Shown here in pieces: positions 1 to 8,825 of a stretch of DNA of 27,692 nt. How positions within the stretch are numbered: the first letter of the stretch is position 1; every line of letters starts with the position of its first letter. The notes beneath the pieces are model-generated. The model had not been told where the DNA came from, ran no database searches, and worked only from the letters and a program-made list of their open reading frames with translations. This DNA comes from an uncultured Trueperaceae bacterium. Its GTDB lineage: Bacteria; Deinococcota; Deinococci; Deinococcales; Trueperaceae. The DNA lies in contig CALCHY010000223.1 of NCBI GenBank assembly GCA_937907415.1, positions 1-27,692 of the forward strand, in the 5' to 3' direction. The translations under genes were made by a program, and so were the position numbers.

Positions 1-727
1 CATCACTCATGGTGACTCCGGCGGTCTTGGCACCCTTACCCAGCCGCACCGTCAGGCGGCCGTTACGCAGGTCCAGATCGTCCCAGGTGAGCGCCAGCAT
101 CTCGCTGACTCGTAGGCCGGCGTGTGCGCCTAGTAGGAGGATGAGGCGGTCGTCCCAGTCGCGGCACACCATCGCCATCCACTCCAGCTCCTCGAGCGTG
201 TACGCCTTCGCCTTCGCGCGCTCCACCGGCTTCTCCGTGAGCTTCGGTAATGCGACTTCCGCAAACGGGTCGGCCGCTGTCAGGTCCACCCACCTGAGCG
301 CCTCGTAGAACGCCCGGGCGGCCGCCACGCGCTGCCGCACCGAGGCGGAGGAGAGCGCCTTCACCGGCCTCTTCCCCAACCGCCGCTGCGCGACCGCCTG
401 CAGGTCATGCGGGTCCGCTTCGCGCCTCGGGTTGCTCAGGCGCCGCACGAACGCCTCCGCATCCGCCCGTGCCGGCCGCAAAAGGTCCACACCCTCCCAA
501 GCCGCCAGCAGCACCATCACGCCCTTGCGGTACGAACTGATCGTGTTCGCGGAGCGCTGCTGCGCCTCAAGGTAAGCACGCGTCAACAACCACAAACCCT
601 CGAGATCCCGCTCACCCACCGCCCTGGCCGCGAAACGCTTACGCTCCGCCTCACTCGAACCGATCAACTGATCAACCCGGGTGAGCTCCGCCTCCGGAGA
701 CCACCTGGCGAGTCCCGTATTCGCCAT
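1..727 (-). CDS. Tyrosine recombinase/phage integrase, XerC/D-like, C-terminus cut by window edge
   Basis: Reading the minus strand from the ATG at 727 gives 242 codons without a stop, running off the left edge. Residues about 40-150 look like the helical SAM-like core-binding domain (LTRAYLEAQQRSANTISSYR), followed by an SSASVRQRVAAARAFYEAL stretch typical of XerC/D N-domains. The catalytic domain starts near residue 175; AHAGLRVSEMLALTWDDLDL (201-220) carries the first catalytic Arg (R206), and RLGKGAKT follows as the usual beta-hairpin. The remaining R-H-R-H/W-Y residues lie outside the window. The start is supported by GGAGG about nine bases upstream. The family does site-specific strand exchange through a Tyr-DNA intermediate. 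Its position at the edge of an apparent island suggests an element integrase; a chromosomal XerC/D-type protein is the alternative. Confidence 0.88.
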   Translation of the reverse strand, partial: MANTGLARWSPEAELTRVDQLIGSSEAERKRFAARAVGERDLEGLWLLTRAYLEAQQRSANTISSYRKGVMVLLAAWEGVDLLRPARADAEAFVRRLSNPRREADPHDLQAVAQRRLGKRPVKALSSASVRQRVAAARAFYEALRWVDLTAADPFAEVALPKLTEKPVERAKAKAYTLEELEWMAMVCRDWDDRLILLLGAHAGLRVSEMLALTWDDLDLRNGRLTVRLGKGAKTAGVTMSD

Positions 728-1101
728 CAGCGAGCAACCTCCGACCTAGAGCCGACCCAAGCAAGATAACGCCCCTTGCGGCAGGCGCGATGACCTCTCT
801 TGTAGTAGTTAAGCGCGTCAGGAACACACATCATCTTGCCAAAGATAATACACCTTATGTTCTGTTGTAGTTAGGGGAGAGTGTTCCCATGAAATGACGC
901 CTGCTGAATTCAAGGAGATTGAGGATAGGAATGGCGGACGCCGTTCTGTGCCCGCGCCAGAGCACTTCAGTTTCGACAAGGCGGCCTCATAGCCAGGCGT
1001 GACGGGCCTTACAATAGGTACCTCAACACTGAGGATTGCGGTGGACTGCGAGACTGGGCGGTCCGATCGGAATCGCCGTACTTGACATCAGGGGTGAATT
1101 A
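728..1101. other. Intergenic region between divergent integrase and ATPase genes
   Basis: No convincing gene is visible here. It is AT-richer than its flanks and holds two related short motifs, TTGTAGTAGTTAAG near 800 and TTGTAGTTAGG near 863, in direct orientation, possibly promoter or operator elements for the divergent genes. A 32-codon ORF at 894-992 (MTPAEFKEIEDRN...) has no clear ribosome binding site and no recognised homology. The ATPase frame is open back to a TTG at 1036, but the real start is probably the ATG at 1102, just after AGGGGTGA. Confidence 0.4.
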
Positions 1102-4100
1102 ATGGGCGCTTCAGCAGCGTTAGGCGATGGGCTATCTCCACTGACTCCCATTTACGATGAGGAGCATCATGCGAGCTACGTCGCTCACTTGTGTAATGCG
1201 ATTACCAACGACCCGCCCGTCCACAACATCGCTTTGGCCGGCGCCTACGGAACCGGTAAGAGCAGCATCCTCCAAGGGGTAAAGAAGAGCCTACTAAGCG
1301 CGGCAGGGTGTCGAGCCCGAAGCCCACTAATAGAAGTCTCGCTCTCGAATCTCAATGAGCCTCCCGAAAAGGTCACCGAGGCGAGCGGCGAGTCTTCCCT
1401 ATCTGCAGTGCTGCAGAAGGAAGTAGTAAAGCGCCTCCTCTACTCCCAGAACCCAAACAGACTGACCCTCTCTCGGTTCAAACGTATTGCGGAGTTTCGC
1501 TGGGGACGCGCTCTGATAGTTGCGTCGGTGGTCACGGTCATCCTATGTGTGATCTTATGTCTCATCTTCGGCCCACCCTGGATAAGTCAATACTTCGAGA
1601 ACCGCTCCATACCCCTATGGTTCGGAGTAATGCTGAGCTCTTTCGTCAGTTTTGCCACCCTTTTCGTTGTCCAGTATGTGATGCATCGGCATGCGGTGCT
1701 TGAGGTCTCTATCGGCGCGGCAAGCATTAAGATCAGCGGCAACGCTGGGAGTTACTTCGACCAATACCTCGACGAGATGATCTATTTCTTCAAGCAGACG
1801 AGAACTCGCTACGTCTTCTTTGAGGATCTCGACCGGTTCAACGACGCGAACATCTTCCGTGCGTTGCGCGATCTGAACGCCATTCTCAATGCCTCACAGG
1901 TGATAAAGCAGGATGTTGTCTTCGTATACGCTGTGCGCGACAGTCTCTTTGAGCCCGCGATACCGGTCCCCTGCCACACGTCCGGTGCACCCGATGTTTC
2001 AGAGAGCCCCGAGCCAAGTGTCGATTCCCCCGCCCCTATGGCGACGAGACTTGATTCGGCCCGCCACAAGTATGGAGTGAGCTCGCCCGCATCCGATCGC
2101 TCAAAATTCTTTGACCTAATCATCCCCATAGTGCCATTCATCTCGCCCGAGGTGTCCGCCAGCCTCCTTCTTCGAGAGTTGAACGAGAAACACATCGAGG
2201 ACGATGCCAGGCCGTCAACAGACTTGATTGCGCTTGCAGGCCGCTATTTCACCGACATGCGAGTGGTTCGCAGCATCGCGAACGAGTACCAAGTCTATGC
2301 CAAAGAGCTATTAGGGAAAACCGACGTCCGTGGCTTGCATCCGGATAATCAGCTCGCCATGGTCCTCTATAAGCACGCCCATTTGGCGGACTACGAGAAG
2401 ATCCGAAGCGGCGAGAGCAAGCTTGACCAGGTCGCGCAGAAGGCCCGAGAGGTCATGAGCGACCGGCTCAAAGCTATCGACGAAAGGATCGCGCAGTTGC
2501 GCACGGAGGCCACCGCAGCAAGCAAAGTCAAGGGGCGCAGCGAAACAATGGGAGAGCGACTTCACGCGCTCCTGCAAATCGGCTCGAGGGCTACCGGTTA
2601 CTCCGCAGAAGGACCAGTACAGCTCGAGCCTGGCGGCAGGATTTTTCAGTGGGAAGAGCTCAAGACCGAGGCGTTCTGGGCTGCATACGCCACCGAGCCA
2701 GGGTCGCTGAGGCCCCACCACGCCAATCGGACTCGGGTGGAACTGTCTCGCGGTGAAATCGAGCGGTTCATTGATAAGGCGTCATCAATATCAGCTTGGC
2801 AAAGCCACGCTCAGAAAGAGGTTGATGATCGCGTGCAGGCACTAGGCAGGCTGCGAGCAAGGAATGTCGCGTCGACTTTCACGCAACGCGTAACGGACCG
2901 CTCGCTTTGGGATTCGAAGGTGTCCGAAGAGGTGCCCGACCTTCCAACTTGCGTCCACGAAACCCTGGGAGACGGGCTGGCGCTCGAGCTTCTTAGGGCT
3001 GGATATATCGACAACAACTTCGCGCTTTACGCGAGCGTCTATCACGGTGACTTGCTTAGCGCAGATGCGCGCAGCTTCATGCTCCAAGTGATGGACCAAC
3101 ACGAAACGGCGCCCGATTTCAAGTTGTCTGAAGAAGACGTGGAGGCGATTCTTAAGCAGCCTGGATACGATTTCCTAAGAACTCGGAGCGCGCTGAATAT
3201 CTCTGTCTTCGAGCACCTCATCGACGATGACCGGCTCGATTCAACCGTCCAAAGAATTGTCGCGAGCACGCTAGATATGGACAACGTTTTCGTGACCACC
3301 TTCCTTGCTCGCAGCAAGGCGGCAACAAAGCTCGTAGAGCGCCTCTCCCCCATCTTCGACAAGATCCTAGTTGTGATAGCCGAGAATGAACAGCTTGAAC
3401 CAGAAGCAAAGCTCCAACTGCTGAGTACAGCGCTTGCCCACCTGACCAGTAAGGCGGATTACGCAGCCAGCGACGCCACGGTTGAACTTATTGCTGGGAA
3501 TATCGATAGCTTGCCTGTGATTCTGGAGGACCTATCCGCGGAGCGAAGCATCGCCTTCGCACAGCTGTTGAGTCAGAACTCCATCAAGCTTGCGTCTGTT
3601 GAACAAATGTATGAGGGCACTAGAGAATCAGTGGTGGAAGCGAACGCGTTCGAGATCAACCTTCAGAACCTGTTGGTGATAACGCCAATCGAAGAGCAGG
3701 TCGGGATTGACACGCTATCAGGCGGCCACGATTCACTAGTAGTGTACCTGCTCGAGAATGCCGAGACCTATCTCGGCGCGTTGGAATCGGCCGAGGTAGA
3801 GGTGTTCAGTGTCGACAATCCAGAGCGCCTACCAGAAATACTACCGTTTGCGGCGGAGTTAGAAAACGATTCGCTCGACAGGCTACTCATGCTCGCCCAC
3901 CCTGACGCCACCGTCGAACACTTTACTGACGCTCCGGAAAGAAGCTGGCCAAACCTTGCACGCACGAAGCGTTTCTCTCCCACCGCACTCAACCTGGTCA
4001 CGTACCTGAAGCGCGAAGACCACAACGGTTCCTACAGCACACTAGCCCGAAGCCTAGCTACAACCAGCGCACTTCTGTCTGTGAATGAGGTAAGCGACGA

Positions 4101-4839
4101 TGACAAGACCGAACTAGCCGTGTGGCTAGTCAATCAAGAACAGGTTCCTAGCCCTGTCAAGCTGAGGCTTCTCTCGCAACTCGACCTAAGTGATCCCCTG
4201 CCCCTCGCGAAACTGCAAGTCAATGATGGACAGCTCCTCGCCGAGCTAATCAGCGCGCGACGCATCGGCGATACGGCCGAGACCTTCATGCACTTTAGCT
4301 TCCTTCCTTGGGACCAAAAGGAGCTGGCTCTGGCGGGGTCAGTGCAATTGTCTGATTTCGTAACACACGTCGATTTCCAAAGTGATGAGTTCGTAGGCAT
4401 CGTCCAAAGCAATACTATTCGTAGGGCGGCAAAGGCAGCTGTTCTGACTGAGGTGAATAGTCTTCAGGGAAGGGGGGTACTTACAAAGAGTCTCGCGACC
4501 GTGTTGGCGGACTACGCAATCGCGGAGAACCATCCCGTCCCTGACGGCAATCTATCCACCCTAGCGGCTAAGGGTGCGCCACCAACACGAATAGCGAAGC
4601 TACTTGGCAAGGACATAGAGAGCCGGACCGATGAGGGAATCTTGAGCGTGCTAAGCCAACTGCATGGTGAATACAGGAAACTGGCCGCGGCGGATGGGAA
4701 GAAGCCAAGACTCGAAGCAGACGATGACGTAAGACGGCTTCTTGACAGACTGAAAGAAATGAACCTAGTAAGCGATTACAAGGAGGAGACAAAGAACGGA
4801 AAATACCTCCGGGTATTCATGAGGCGTCACAAGCGGTAG
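1102..4839 (+). CDS. YobI-family (KAP-like) membrane P-loop NTPase, putative defence or signalling ATPase
   Basis: Protein of 1245 residues from the ATG at 1102, preceded by AGGGGTGA at a six-base spacing; an in-frame TTG at 1036 would add 22 residues but has no ribosome binding site. Residues 12-60 (LSPLTPIYDEEHHASY, then Walker A GAYGTGKSS at 47-55) match the YobI-type N-terminus. Two hydrophobic segments at about 136-157 and 171-194 interrupt the NTPase fold between Walker A and Walker B (FFEDLDRF, 239-246), which is the KAP arrangement. VVFVYAVRDSLF follows as the sensor strand, then KFFDLIIPIVPFI and DMRVVRSIANEY as in KAP lid regions. The remaining roughly 800 residues are helical with no domain I recognise, ending in a basic tail. 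Membrane-anchored STAND/KAP-like ATPases often sit in mobile or defence loci. No direct evidence of function is visible here; anti-phage activity is inference. Confidence 0.8.
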   Translation: MGASAALGDGLSPLTPIYDEEHHASYVAHLCNAITNDPPVHNIALAGAYGTGKSSILQGVKKSLLSAAGCRARSPLIEVSLSNLNEPPEKVTEASGESSLSAVLQKEVVKRLLYSQNPNRLTLSRFKRIAEFRWGRALIVASVVTVILCVILCLIFGPPWISQYFENRSIPLWFGVMLSSFVSFATLFVVQYVMHRHAVLEVSIGAASIKISGNAGSYFDQYLDEMIYFFKQTRTRYVFFEDLDRFNDANIFRALRDLNAILNASQVIKQDVVFVYAVRDSLFEPAIPVPCHTSGAPDVSESPEPSVDSPAPMATRLDSARHKYGVSSPASDRSKFFDLIIPIVPFISPEVSASLLLRELNEKHIEDDARPSTDLIALAGRYFTDMRVVRSIANEYQVYAKELLGKTDVRGLHPDNQLAMVLYKHAHLADYEKIRSGESKLDQVAQKAREVMSDRLKAIDERIAQLRTEATAASKVKGRSETMGERLHALLQIGSRATGYSAEGPVQLEPGGRIFQWEELKTEAFWAAYATEPGSLRPHHANRTRVELSRGEIERFIDKASSISAWQSHAQKEVDDRVQALGRLRARNVASTFTQRVTDRSLWDSKVSEEVPDLPTCVHETLGDGLALELLRAGYIDNNFALYASVYHGDLLSADARSFMLQVMDQHETAPDFKLSEEDVEAILKQPGYDFLRTRSALNISVFEHLIDDDRLDSTVQRIVASTLDMDNVFVTTFLARSKAATKLVERLSPIFDKILVVIAENEQLEPEAKLQLLSTALAHLTSKADYAASDATVELIAGNIDSLPVILEDLSAERSIAFAQLLSQNSIKLASVEQMYEGTRESVVEANAFEINLQNLLVITPIEEQVGIDTLSGGHDSLVVYLLENAETYLGALESAEVEVFSVDNPERLPEILPFAAELENDSLDRLLMLAHPDATVEHFTDAPERSWPNLARTKRFSPTALNLVTYLKREDHNGSYSTLARSLATTSALLSVNEVSDDDKTELAVWLVNQEQVPSPVKLRLLSQLDLSDPLPLAKLQVNDGQLLAELISARRIGDTAETFMHFSFLPWDQKELALAGSVQLSDFVTHVDFQSDEFVGIVQSNTIRRAAKAAVLTEVNSLQGRGVLTKSLATVLADYAIAENHPVPDGNLSTLAAKGAPPTRIAKLLGKDIESRTDEGILSVLSQLHGEYRKLAAADGKKPRLEADDDVRRLLDRLKEMNLVSDYKEETKNGKYLRVFMRRHKR

Positions 4840-4979
4840 GTACACCCAGTTGCTGACCACATCTACTTCAAACTCCCTCTTCTCGCAACGCACATTTCTG
4901 CGGCCTACACGCGCTCACCGTGGTCATCACCGTCCTATACAGACTAAATGAGAACGGCTAGGATTGAGGCGGAGGCCCC

Positions 4980-5648
4980 GTGTTCCGCACTGTCACCACC
5001 CAGGAGTTGCTCGGACCGCTCAACGAGTTCGAGCAGGCCAAGCTCCCGCAGGAGCTCTGCTACGCGGGCCGCCTCATCCTGGCGCGCAAGACCCCGCGCG
5101 TCGCCATCGTCGGCTCTCGCAACGCCTCCGCCGCGGGGCTGGAGCTTGCCGCCAAGCTGACCGAGCACGTCGTGAGCGTGAACGGCGTCGTGGTGAGCGG
5201 CTTGGCCAAGGGCATCGACCGCGCCGCCCATGAGGGCGCCCTGGAGTCCGGCGGGAACACCATCGCCGTGCTCGGCACCCCTCTGGATCATTACTGCCCG
5301 GCTGAGCACCGCGGCCTCCAGGAACGCCTCATGAGCGAGCACCTGGTGTTGAGCCAGTTCGCGCCGGGCAGCGCCGTTCACCGCAGCAACTTCGTGATCC
5401 GCAACCGCACCATGGCGCTCGTGTCTCATGCCACCGTGATCGTCGAGGCGGGCGAGAAAAGCGGCACGCAGAGCCAGGCGTGGGAAGCCATCCGCCTGGG
5501 ACGCGGGCTCTACATCCCCGAAGAGCTCGCCAACGCGGGCTTCGACTGGCCCAGGAAGCTCCTGCAGTACGGCGCCGTGACCTTCGCGAGCGTCGAGGAC
5601 CTGCTCTTCGACCCGCTGATCAACCCCGAGGCGGAACTCATCTGGTGA
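4980..5648 (+). CDS. DprA/Smf-like Rossmann-fold protein, minimal form
   Basis: Protein of 222 residues from a GTG start with GGAGG five bases upstream. The DprA core is clear: VAIVGSRNASAAG near residue 40, VVSGLAKGIDRAAHEGAL near 72, GGNTIAVLGTPLDHYCPAE, then FVIRNRTMALVSHATVIVEA and a modified ligand loop SGTQSQAW where canonical DprA has SGS. It lacks the N-terminal SAM domain and C-terminal winged helix of transformation DprA (usually 280-380 residues), so it is essentially a bare Rossmann domain. Canonical DprA loads RecA on incoming ssDNA. Short divergent versions occur in mobile and conflict loci, where nucleotide or nucleic-acid sensing has been proposed. It lies 140 bp after the YobI-like gene on the same strand, so shared transcription is possible. 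I would not call this the housekeeping dprA. Confidence 0.85.
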   Translation: MFRTVTTQELLGPLNEFEQAKLPQELCYAGRLILARKTPRVAIVGSRNASAAGLELAAKLTEHVVSVNGVVVSGLAKGIDRAAHEGALESGGNTIAVLGTPLDHYCPAEHRGLQERLMSEHLVLSQFAPGSAVHRSNFVIRNRTMALVSHATVIVEAGEKSGTQSQAWEAIRLGRGLYIPEELANAGFDWPRKLLQYGAVTFASVEDLLFDPLINPEAELIW

Positions 5649-5700
5649 AGGCTGACCCCGGTCGGAGCTGAGCCTTGCCCCTCGCCACTGCCCGCCCCGT

Positions 5701-6354
5701 TCACCAGCCCGCCGGCTTGGCGATGTCTCCCTTGCTAGACGCCACAGGGTTTGAGAAGTGAGCCTTGGCCAGCACCGAGTCGATGTGGCGCACGTCGCTG
5801 GCGAGTCGCGCCAGGCTAGCAACCGGTCGTCTATCTGTCGCCAAGAGGATGACCGGCAATCCGACCTCCTCGATTACGATACGCAGTGGCTCAGCCAGGT
5901 CGGAATCGTTGGTGACGATCGCCGCCTGCTCGAACGCCCCCAGGAAGGCATCTCGTACCAGATGGGCACCTAGCGTGACGTCGCTGCCCTTCTCCTCCGT
6001 CTTGATGACCTTACCGAACCGCGGCAGCGGGCTTGGGGGTGTCACCATCGGCGGCGTGAACTCTAAGGGGTCCGCGAACCTCATCATCACCTCGTGCACC
6101 AAGAACTTCCCCAGGTGGATCTTCACGCAAGGAAGTGTCTTCAGGGCCGAGAAGTAGATCTGTTGTCGCCGCGGCATGTCCGGATCTCGCTTACCTGACA
6201 CGCGGGCCGTGTAGTAATTGATGCGCTCCACCTGCGCCGCCGCGGTCAACGCCAGCTCAGACAGCCTCAGGAGATCAAGCCATTTGTGCTTTGTGCCCTT
6301 AAGGGCACGGTAATACAGGTTGAAGCCATCGACATAGACGAAGGTGCGCACCAT
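5701..6354 (-). CDS. NYN-domain (LabA/DUF88-like) putative ribonuclease
   Basis: Protein of 217 residues. The PIN-like NYN fold is marked by the N-terminal acidic motif YVDGFNLYY, GSDVTLGAHLVRDA near residue 130 and IVTNDSDLAEPLR near 153. These supply the conserved aspartates that bind the catalytic metal in NYN and PIN nucleases. The family is metal-dependent RNases or RNA-processing proteins; the substrate here is unknown. The ATG at 6354 sits only two bases after AGGAG, while the next codon, GTG at 6351, is five bases away, so GTG may be the real start. The gene is monocistronic, convergent with the DprA-like gene, and has a strong promoter and a structured leader of about 70 nt. Together these suggest regulated expression. 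Confidence 0.85.
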   Translation of the reverse strand: MVRTFVYVDGFNLYYRALKGTKHKWLDLLRLSELALTAAAQVERINYYTARVSGKRDPDMPRRQQIYFSALKTLPCVKIHLGKFLVHEVMMRFADPLEFTPPMVTPPSPLPRFGKVIKTEEKGSDVTLGAHLVRDAFLGAFEQAAIVTNDSDLAEPLRIVIEEVGLPVILLATDRRPVASLARLASDVRHIDSVLAKAHFSNPVASSKGDIAKPAGW

Positions 6355-6365
6355 GACTCCTGATG

Positions 6366-6421
6366 CAGGAGAGCCCGCAGCATGAACTGCGGGCTCTCCT
6401 GGGCCTACGGCACGCCGTAGG
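6366..6421 (-). promoter_or_regulatory. Structured 5' leader with two perfect hairpins ahead of the NYN gene
   Basis: In transcript orientation the leader first forms CCTACGGC/GCCGTAGG (8-bp arms, 2-nt loop; 6404-6421). It then forms CAGGAGAGCCCGCAG/CTGCGGGCTCTCCTG (15-bp perfect arms, 6-nt loop; 6366-6401). The last six bases of the second stem (CTCCTG) are also complementary to the gene's own Shine-Dalgarno, CAGGAG, three bases further on. That makes two mutually exclusive pairings: the long stem leaves the ribosome site free, the short hairpin hides it. No known riboswitch class is recognised. The stem could equally be an operator, a self-processing site or an RNase target. Confidence 0.6.
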
Positions 6422-6433
6422 TGGGTTAGAGAC

Positions 6434-6462
6434 ATTATAGAACCCAACGGTTTCCAAGTCAA
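6434..6462 (-). promoter_or_regulatory. Sigma-70-type promoter for the NYN gene
   Basis: On the minus strand TTGACT (6462-6457) and TATAAT (6439-6434) are separated by exactly 17 bases, one of the best promoter matches in the window. Transcription would start near 6427, immediately before the first leader hairpin. Confidence 0.75.
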
Positions 6463-6508
6463 ATTCGCAAGGCGCAATGGTGCAGTAGTAAGACCCGGGA
6501 CGCCATGA

Positions 6509-7323
6509 GCCACCATCGCGAACCCGATGCTCGGGACTCGGGCCATCATGGATTAGATCCATGCGCAGTACGGCGTCGAATACGCGGCCAACATGCGGGA
6601 GACCATCCGCCGCTTCACCCTGCACCAGTTCATCGAAGCCGGCCTCGTCGCGGAGAACCCCGACGACCCCTCCCGCCCGATCAACTCCCACAAGTGGCGC
6701 TACCAGCTCACCGCCCAGGCGCTTGAGGTGTTGCGAGCGATTGGCACGAGCCGCAGGAGAGCGGAGGTGTCCGGCTACCTCACGGAGCTACCGGGCCCGC
6801 TCGCGCAGTACCGGTCGGCCAGGGACCTGGCGAAGATCCCGGTGACGCTTCCCGACGGCTCGACCGTGAAGCTGAGTCCGGGTGGCCAGAACGAGCTGCT
6901 GAAGCAGATGGTCGATGAGTTCTGCCCGCGCTTCACGCCCAACGGCCAGGTGCTCTATATCGGCGACGCCGCCAAGAAGGCCGATGAGGTCCACGACGCC
7001 AAGAAGCTGGTAGAGCTCGGGATCGTCCTCCCGGAGCGAGGCAAGAAGCCTGACCTCGTCGTCTACCTGGCCGATCGCAATTGGCTAGTGCTCATGGAGG
7101 CCGCGTCGAGCCATGGCCGGTTGACGCGAAACGGCACGGGGAGCTCAAGACCCTCTTCGCGGGTAGCACCGCCGGTCTCGTCTTCATCTCCTGCTTCACC
7201 TCGCGTGCGGACATGCGTAAATACCTAAATGCAATCGCGTGGGAAACGGATGCTTGGTGCGCGGAGGACCCCGGCCACCTCATCCATTTCAACGGTGAGC
7301 GCTTCCTCGGGCCCTACGAATAG
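6509..7323 (+). pseudogene. Decayed BsuBI/PstI-family type II restriction endonuclease
   Basis: The conserved C-terminal domain of BsuBI/PstI endonucleases is readable but split over frames. From 6509 the frame reads ATIANPMLGTRAIMD, then TAG at 6554-6556 where a Trp would be expected, then IHAQYGVEYAANMRETIRRF and onwards. The catalytic-core motifs are present: IGDAAKKADEVHD, KPDLVVYLADRNWLVLMEA and SSHG. Just after SSHG, at about 7117-7118, one C is missing. The next frame continues exactly as the family does: VDAKRHGELK, GLVFISCFTSRADMRKYL, IAWETDAWCAE and HFNGERFLGPYE, ending at 7323. The N-terminal domain is also absent, and no partner methyltransferase is visible. An intact lone endonuclease would be toxic, so inactivation fits loss of the modification gene. 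A sequencing error could explain one lesion but hardly all of them. Confidence 0.85.
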
Positions 7324-7353
7324 GCCGCCACCCAGTAAGTAAGTCGCTCGCTG

Positions 7354-8598
7354 ATGTTAGAAGCGAACGACATGGCGCCCCTCGGATATCATTCGCCTTC
7401 TATGAGTAGGCGTCCTCGCACTCATGTCGGTGCGATCTTCGGTGGTGTGGTCGTTCTGGTGGTCGGGCTGGCGTTGCGAACGCCCATTATCAGCGTGTCT
7501 CCGATTCTGTCGGATATCCAAGAGAATTACCGTCTTGGCAGCATTGCAGCGAGCCTCTTGACGAGCCTACCCGTCCTCAGTTTCGGGGCTGGGGCGTTTT
7601 TCGCGCCGTGGCTTGCGCGACGTTTTGGTATTGAGCGCATCATCTCGTTGATGATGGGCACGATAATCGCGGGAATGCTGCTACGGGCCCTTTGGGGTTC
7701 GGTAGGCCTCTTCCTTGGAACGGTGGTCCTTAGCTTGGGCATCGCGGTAAACAACGTCCTATTGCCTGCGGCAATCAAGCGCCACTGGAAGCGATCGGTG
7801 GGTCCGCTCATGAGTACTCTCTCCGTTTCCCTTGCCCTCGGTCCCACCCTGGCGGCATTGTTCACGGTTCCCAGCTACCAACTATTAGGCGCCAACGTGC
7901 GTTCGGCGCTCCTACTGTGGATTGTGTTGCCAGCCGCGGGGTTCATCCTCTTCGAAACTGTACGGAGCCAGCTAACGACCAACTCGGGAAGCATAGGCGA
8001 AGCGGTAACGACGGGTCGCGGACTGTGGCGAGAGCCACTGGCATGGCAAGTCTCGGCGTACCTAGGCCTCCAGTCACTGATGTTCTTCTCCGTGACTGCT
8101 TGGTTGCCGACTATTCTCCACGATTATGGGCTTAGCCCCATCGAAGCAGGTATAGGCTTCTCCGCATTTACATTGCTGAACATCGTCGGTTCGCTTGCTT
8201 ACCCCATGATCGCGGTGAAGGTGCGCCAGCAGCGCGGGCTCGCGGCCGGCGCGGCGGCGCTGTGGCTGGTCGGTACGGCAGGCTTGCTGCTGGCGCCGAC
8301 CTCCACGGCCTACGTATGGGCGGGCATAGCGGGCTTAGGGAGCGGCGCATCGTTCTCGCTGGCGCTCACCTTGCTGGTGTTGCGCACGAAAAGCGCCGCC
8401 GACGCCTCCAGTCTTTCCGGCATGGCGCAGTCCGTGGGGTATACCCTGGCAGCTACCGGCCCGCTGTTGATGGGTTGGTTGTTTGAGGCGAGCGGCAGTT
8501 GGACCCTGCCACTCCTTCTCCTAATGACAGTAGTGCCGTTAATGGCTGTGGCAGGGTTAGCCGCTGGGCGGGCCTTGAGCATAGACACAAAGGGGTAA
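7354..8598 (+). CDS. CynX/NimT-type major facilitator transporter
   Basis: Protein of up to 414 residues with about 12 hydrophobic segments. The start resembles the CynX/NimT group: VVGLALRTPIISVSPIL, then GSIAASLLTSLPVLSFGAGAFFAPWLARRFG with the MFS loop 2-3 motif. Family members carry cyanate, 2-nitroimidazole and similar small anions or drugs across the inner membrane; the substrate here is unknown. The ATG at 7354 has no good ribosome site. ATGs at 7372 and 7402 are alternatives, and 7402 (MSRRPRTH) leaves a normal short basic N-terminus. The gene starts 30 bp after the restriction-enzyme remnant, so it probably marks the return to older chromosomal sequence. Its neighbours suggest a nitrogen-related role, but this is inference. 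Confidence 0.82.
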   Translation: MLEANDMAPLGYHSPSMSRRPRTHVGAIFGGVVVLVVGLALRTPIISVSPILSDIQENYRLGSIAASLLTSLPVLSFGAGAFFAPWLARRFGIERIISLMMGTIIAGMLLRALWGSVGLFLGTVVLSLGIAVNNVLLPAAIKRHWKRSVGPLMSTLSVSLALGPTLAALFTVPSYQLLGANVRSALLLWIVLPAAGFILFETVRSQLTTNSGSIGEAVTTGRGLWREPLAWQVSAYLGLQSLMFFSVTAWLPTILHDYGLSPIEAGIGFSAFTLLNIVGSLAYPMIAVKVRQQRGLAAGAAALWLVGTAGLLLAPTSTAYVWAGIAGLGSGASFSLALTLLVLRTKSAADASSLSGMAQSVGYTLAATGPLLMGWLFEASGSWTLPLLLLMTVVPLMAVAGLAAGRALSIDTKG

Positions 8599-8603
8599 TA
8601 GGT

Positions 8604-8630
8604 AGCGCCCTATTGTCCGAGTAGGGTGCT
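8604..8630 (+). terminator. Hairpin after the MFS gene, possible terminator
   Basis: AGCGCCCTA and TAGGGTGCT pair with one G-U and a nine-base loop, six bases after the MFS stop codon. No T-run follows, so an intrinsic terminator is only possible. Confidence 0.35.
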
Positions 8631-8825
8631 GGGAACTGAAGCCCTGGGTGACCGTACGAGTCTTGAGAGCGACCCTCCTTCGCCGAGCGACCCCGGCTTG
8701 GGCCAAGGCCCCAAACAGCGTAAAGCATGATACCCCCAGCATTTCAGGCGCCTCTGCGACACCATGCTTACCTTCGCAGGAGCGTGCGCGCCATGGGCAC
8801 CAAGCGCACGGTTAGCTTCCTTCAG

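Noticed and set aside
894..992. A 32-codon ORF between the integrase and the ATPase gene
   Set aside because: There is no good ribosome site, no recognised homology, and ORFs of this size are expected by chance.
5648..5675. AAGGCT/AGCCTT pairing between the convergent DprA-like and NYN genes as a terminator
   Set aside because: The stem is six base pairs with a large loop and no T-run on either strand.
4944..5822. A long open frame of 292 codons opposite the DprA-like gene
   Set aside because: It is the complement of a convincing DprA gene in GC-rich DNA and has low-complexity Ala/Gly/Arg composition.
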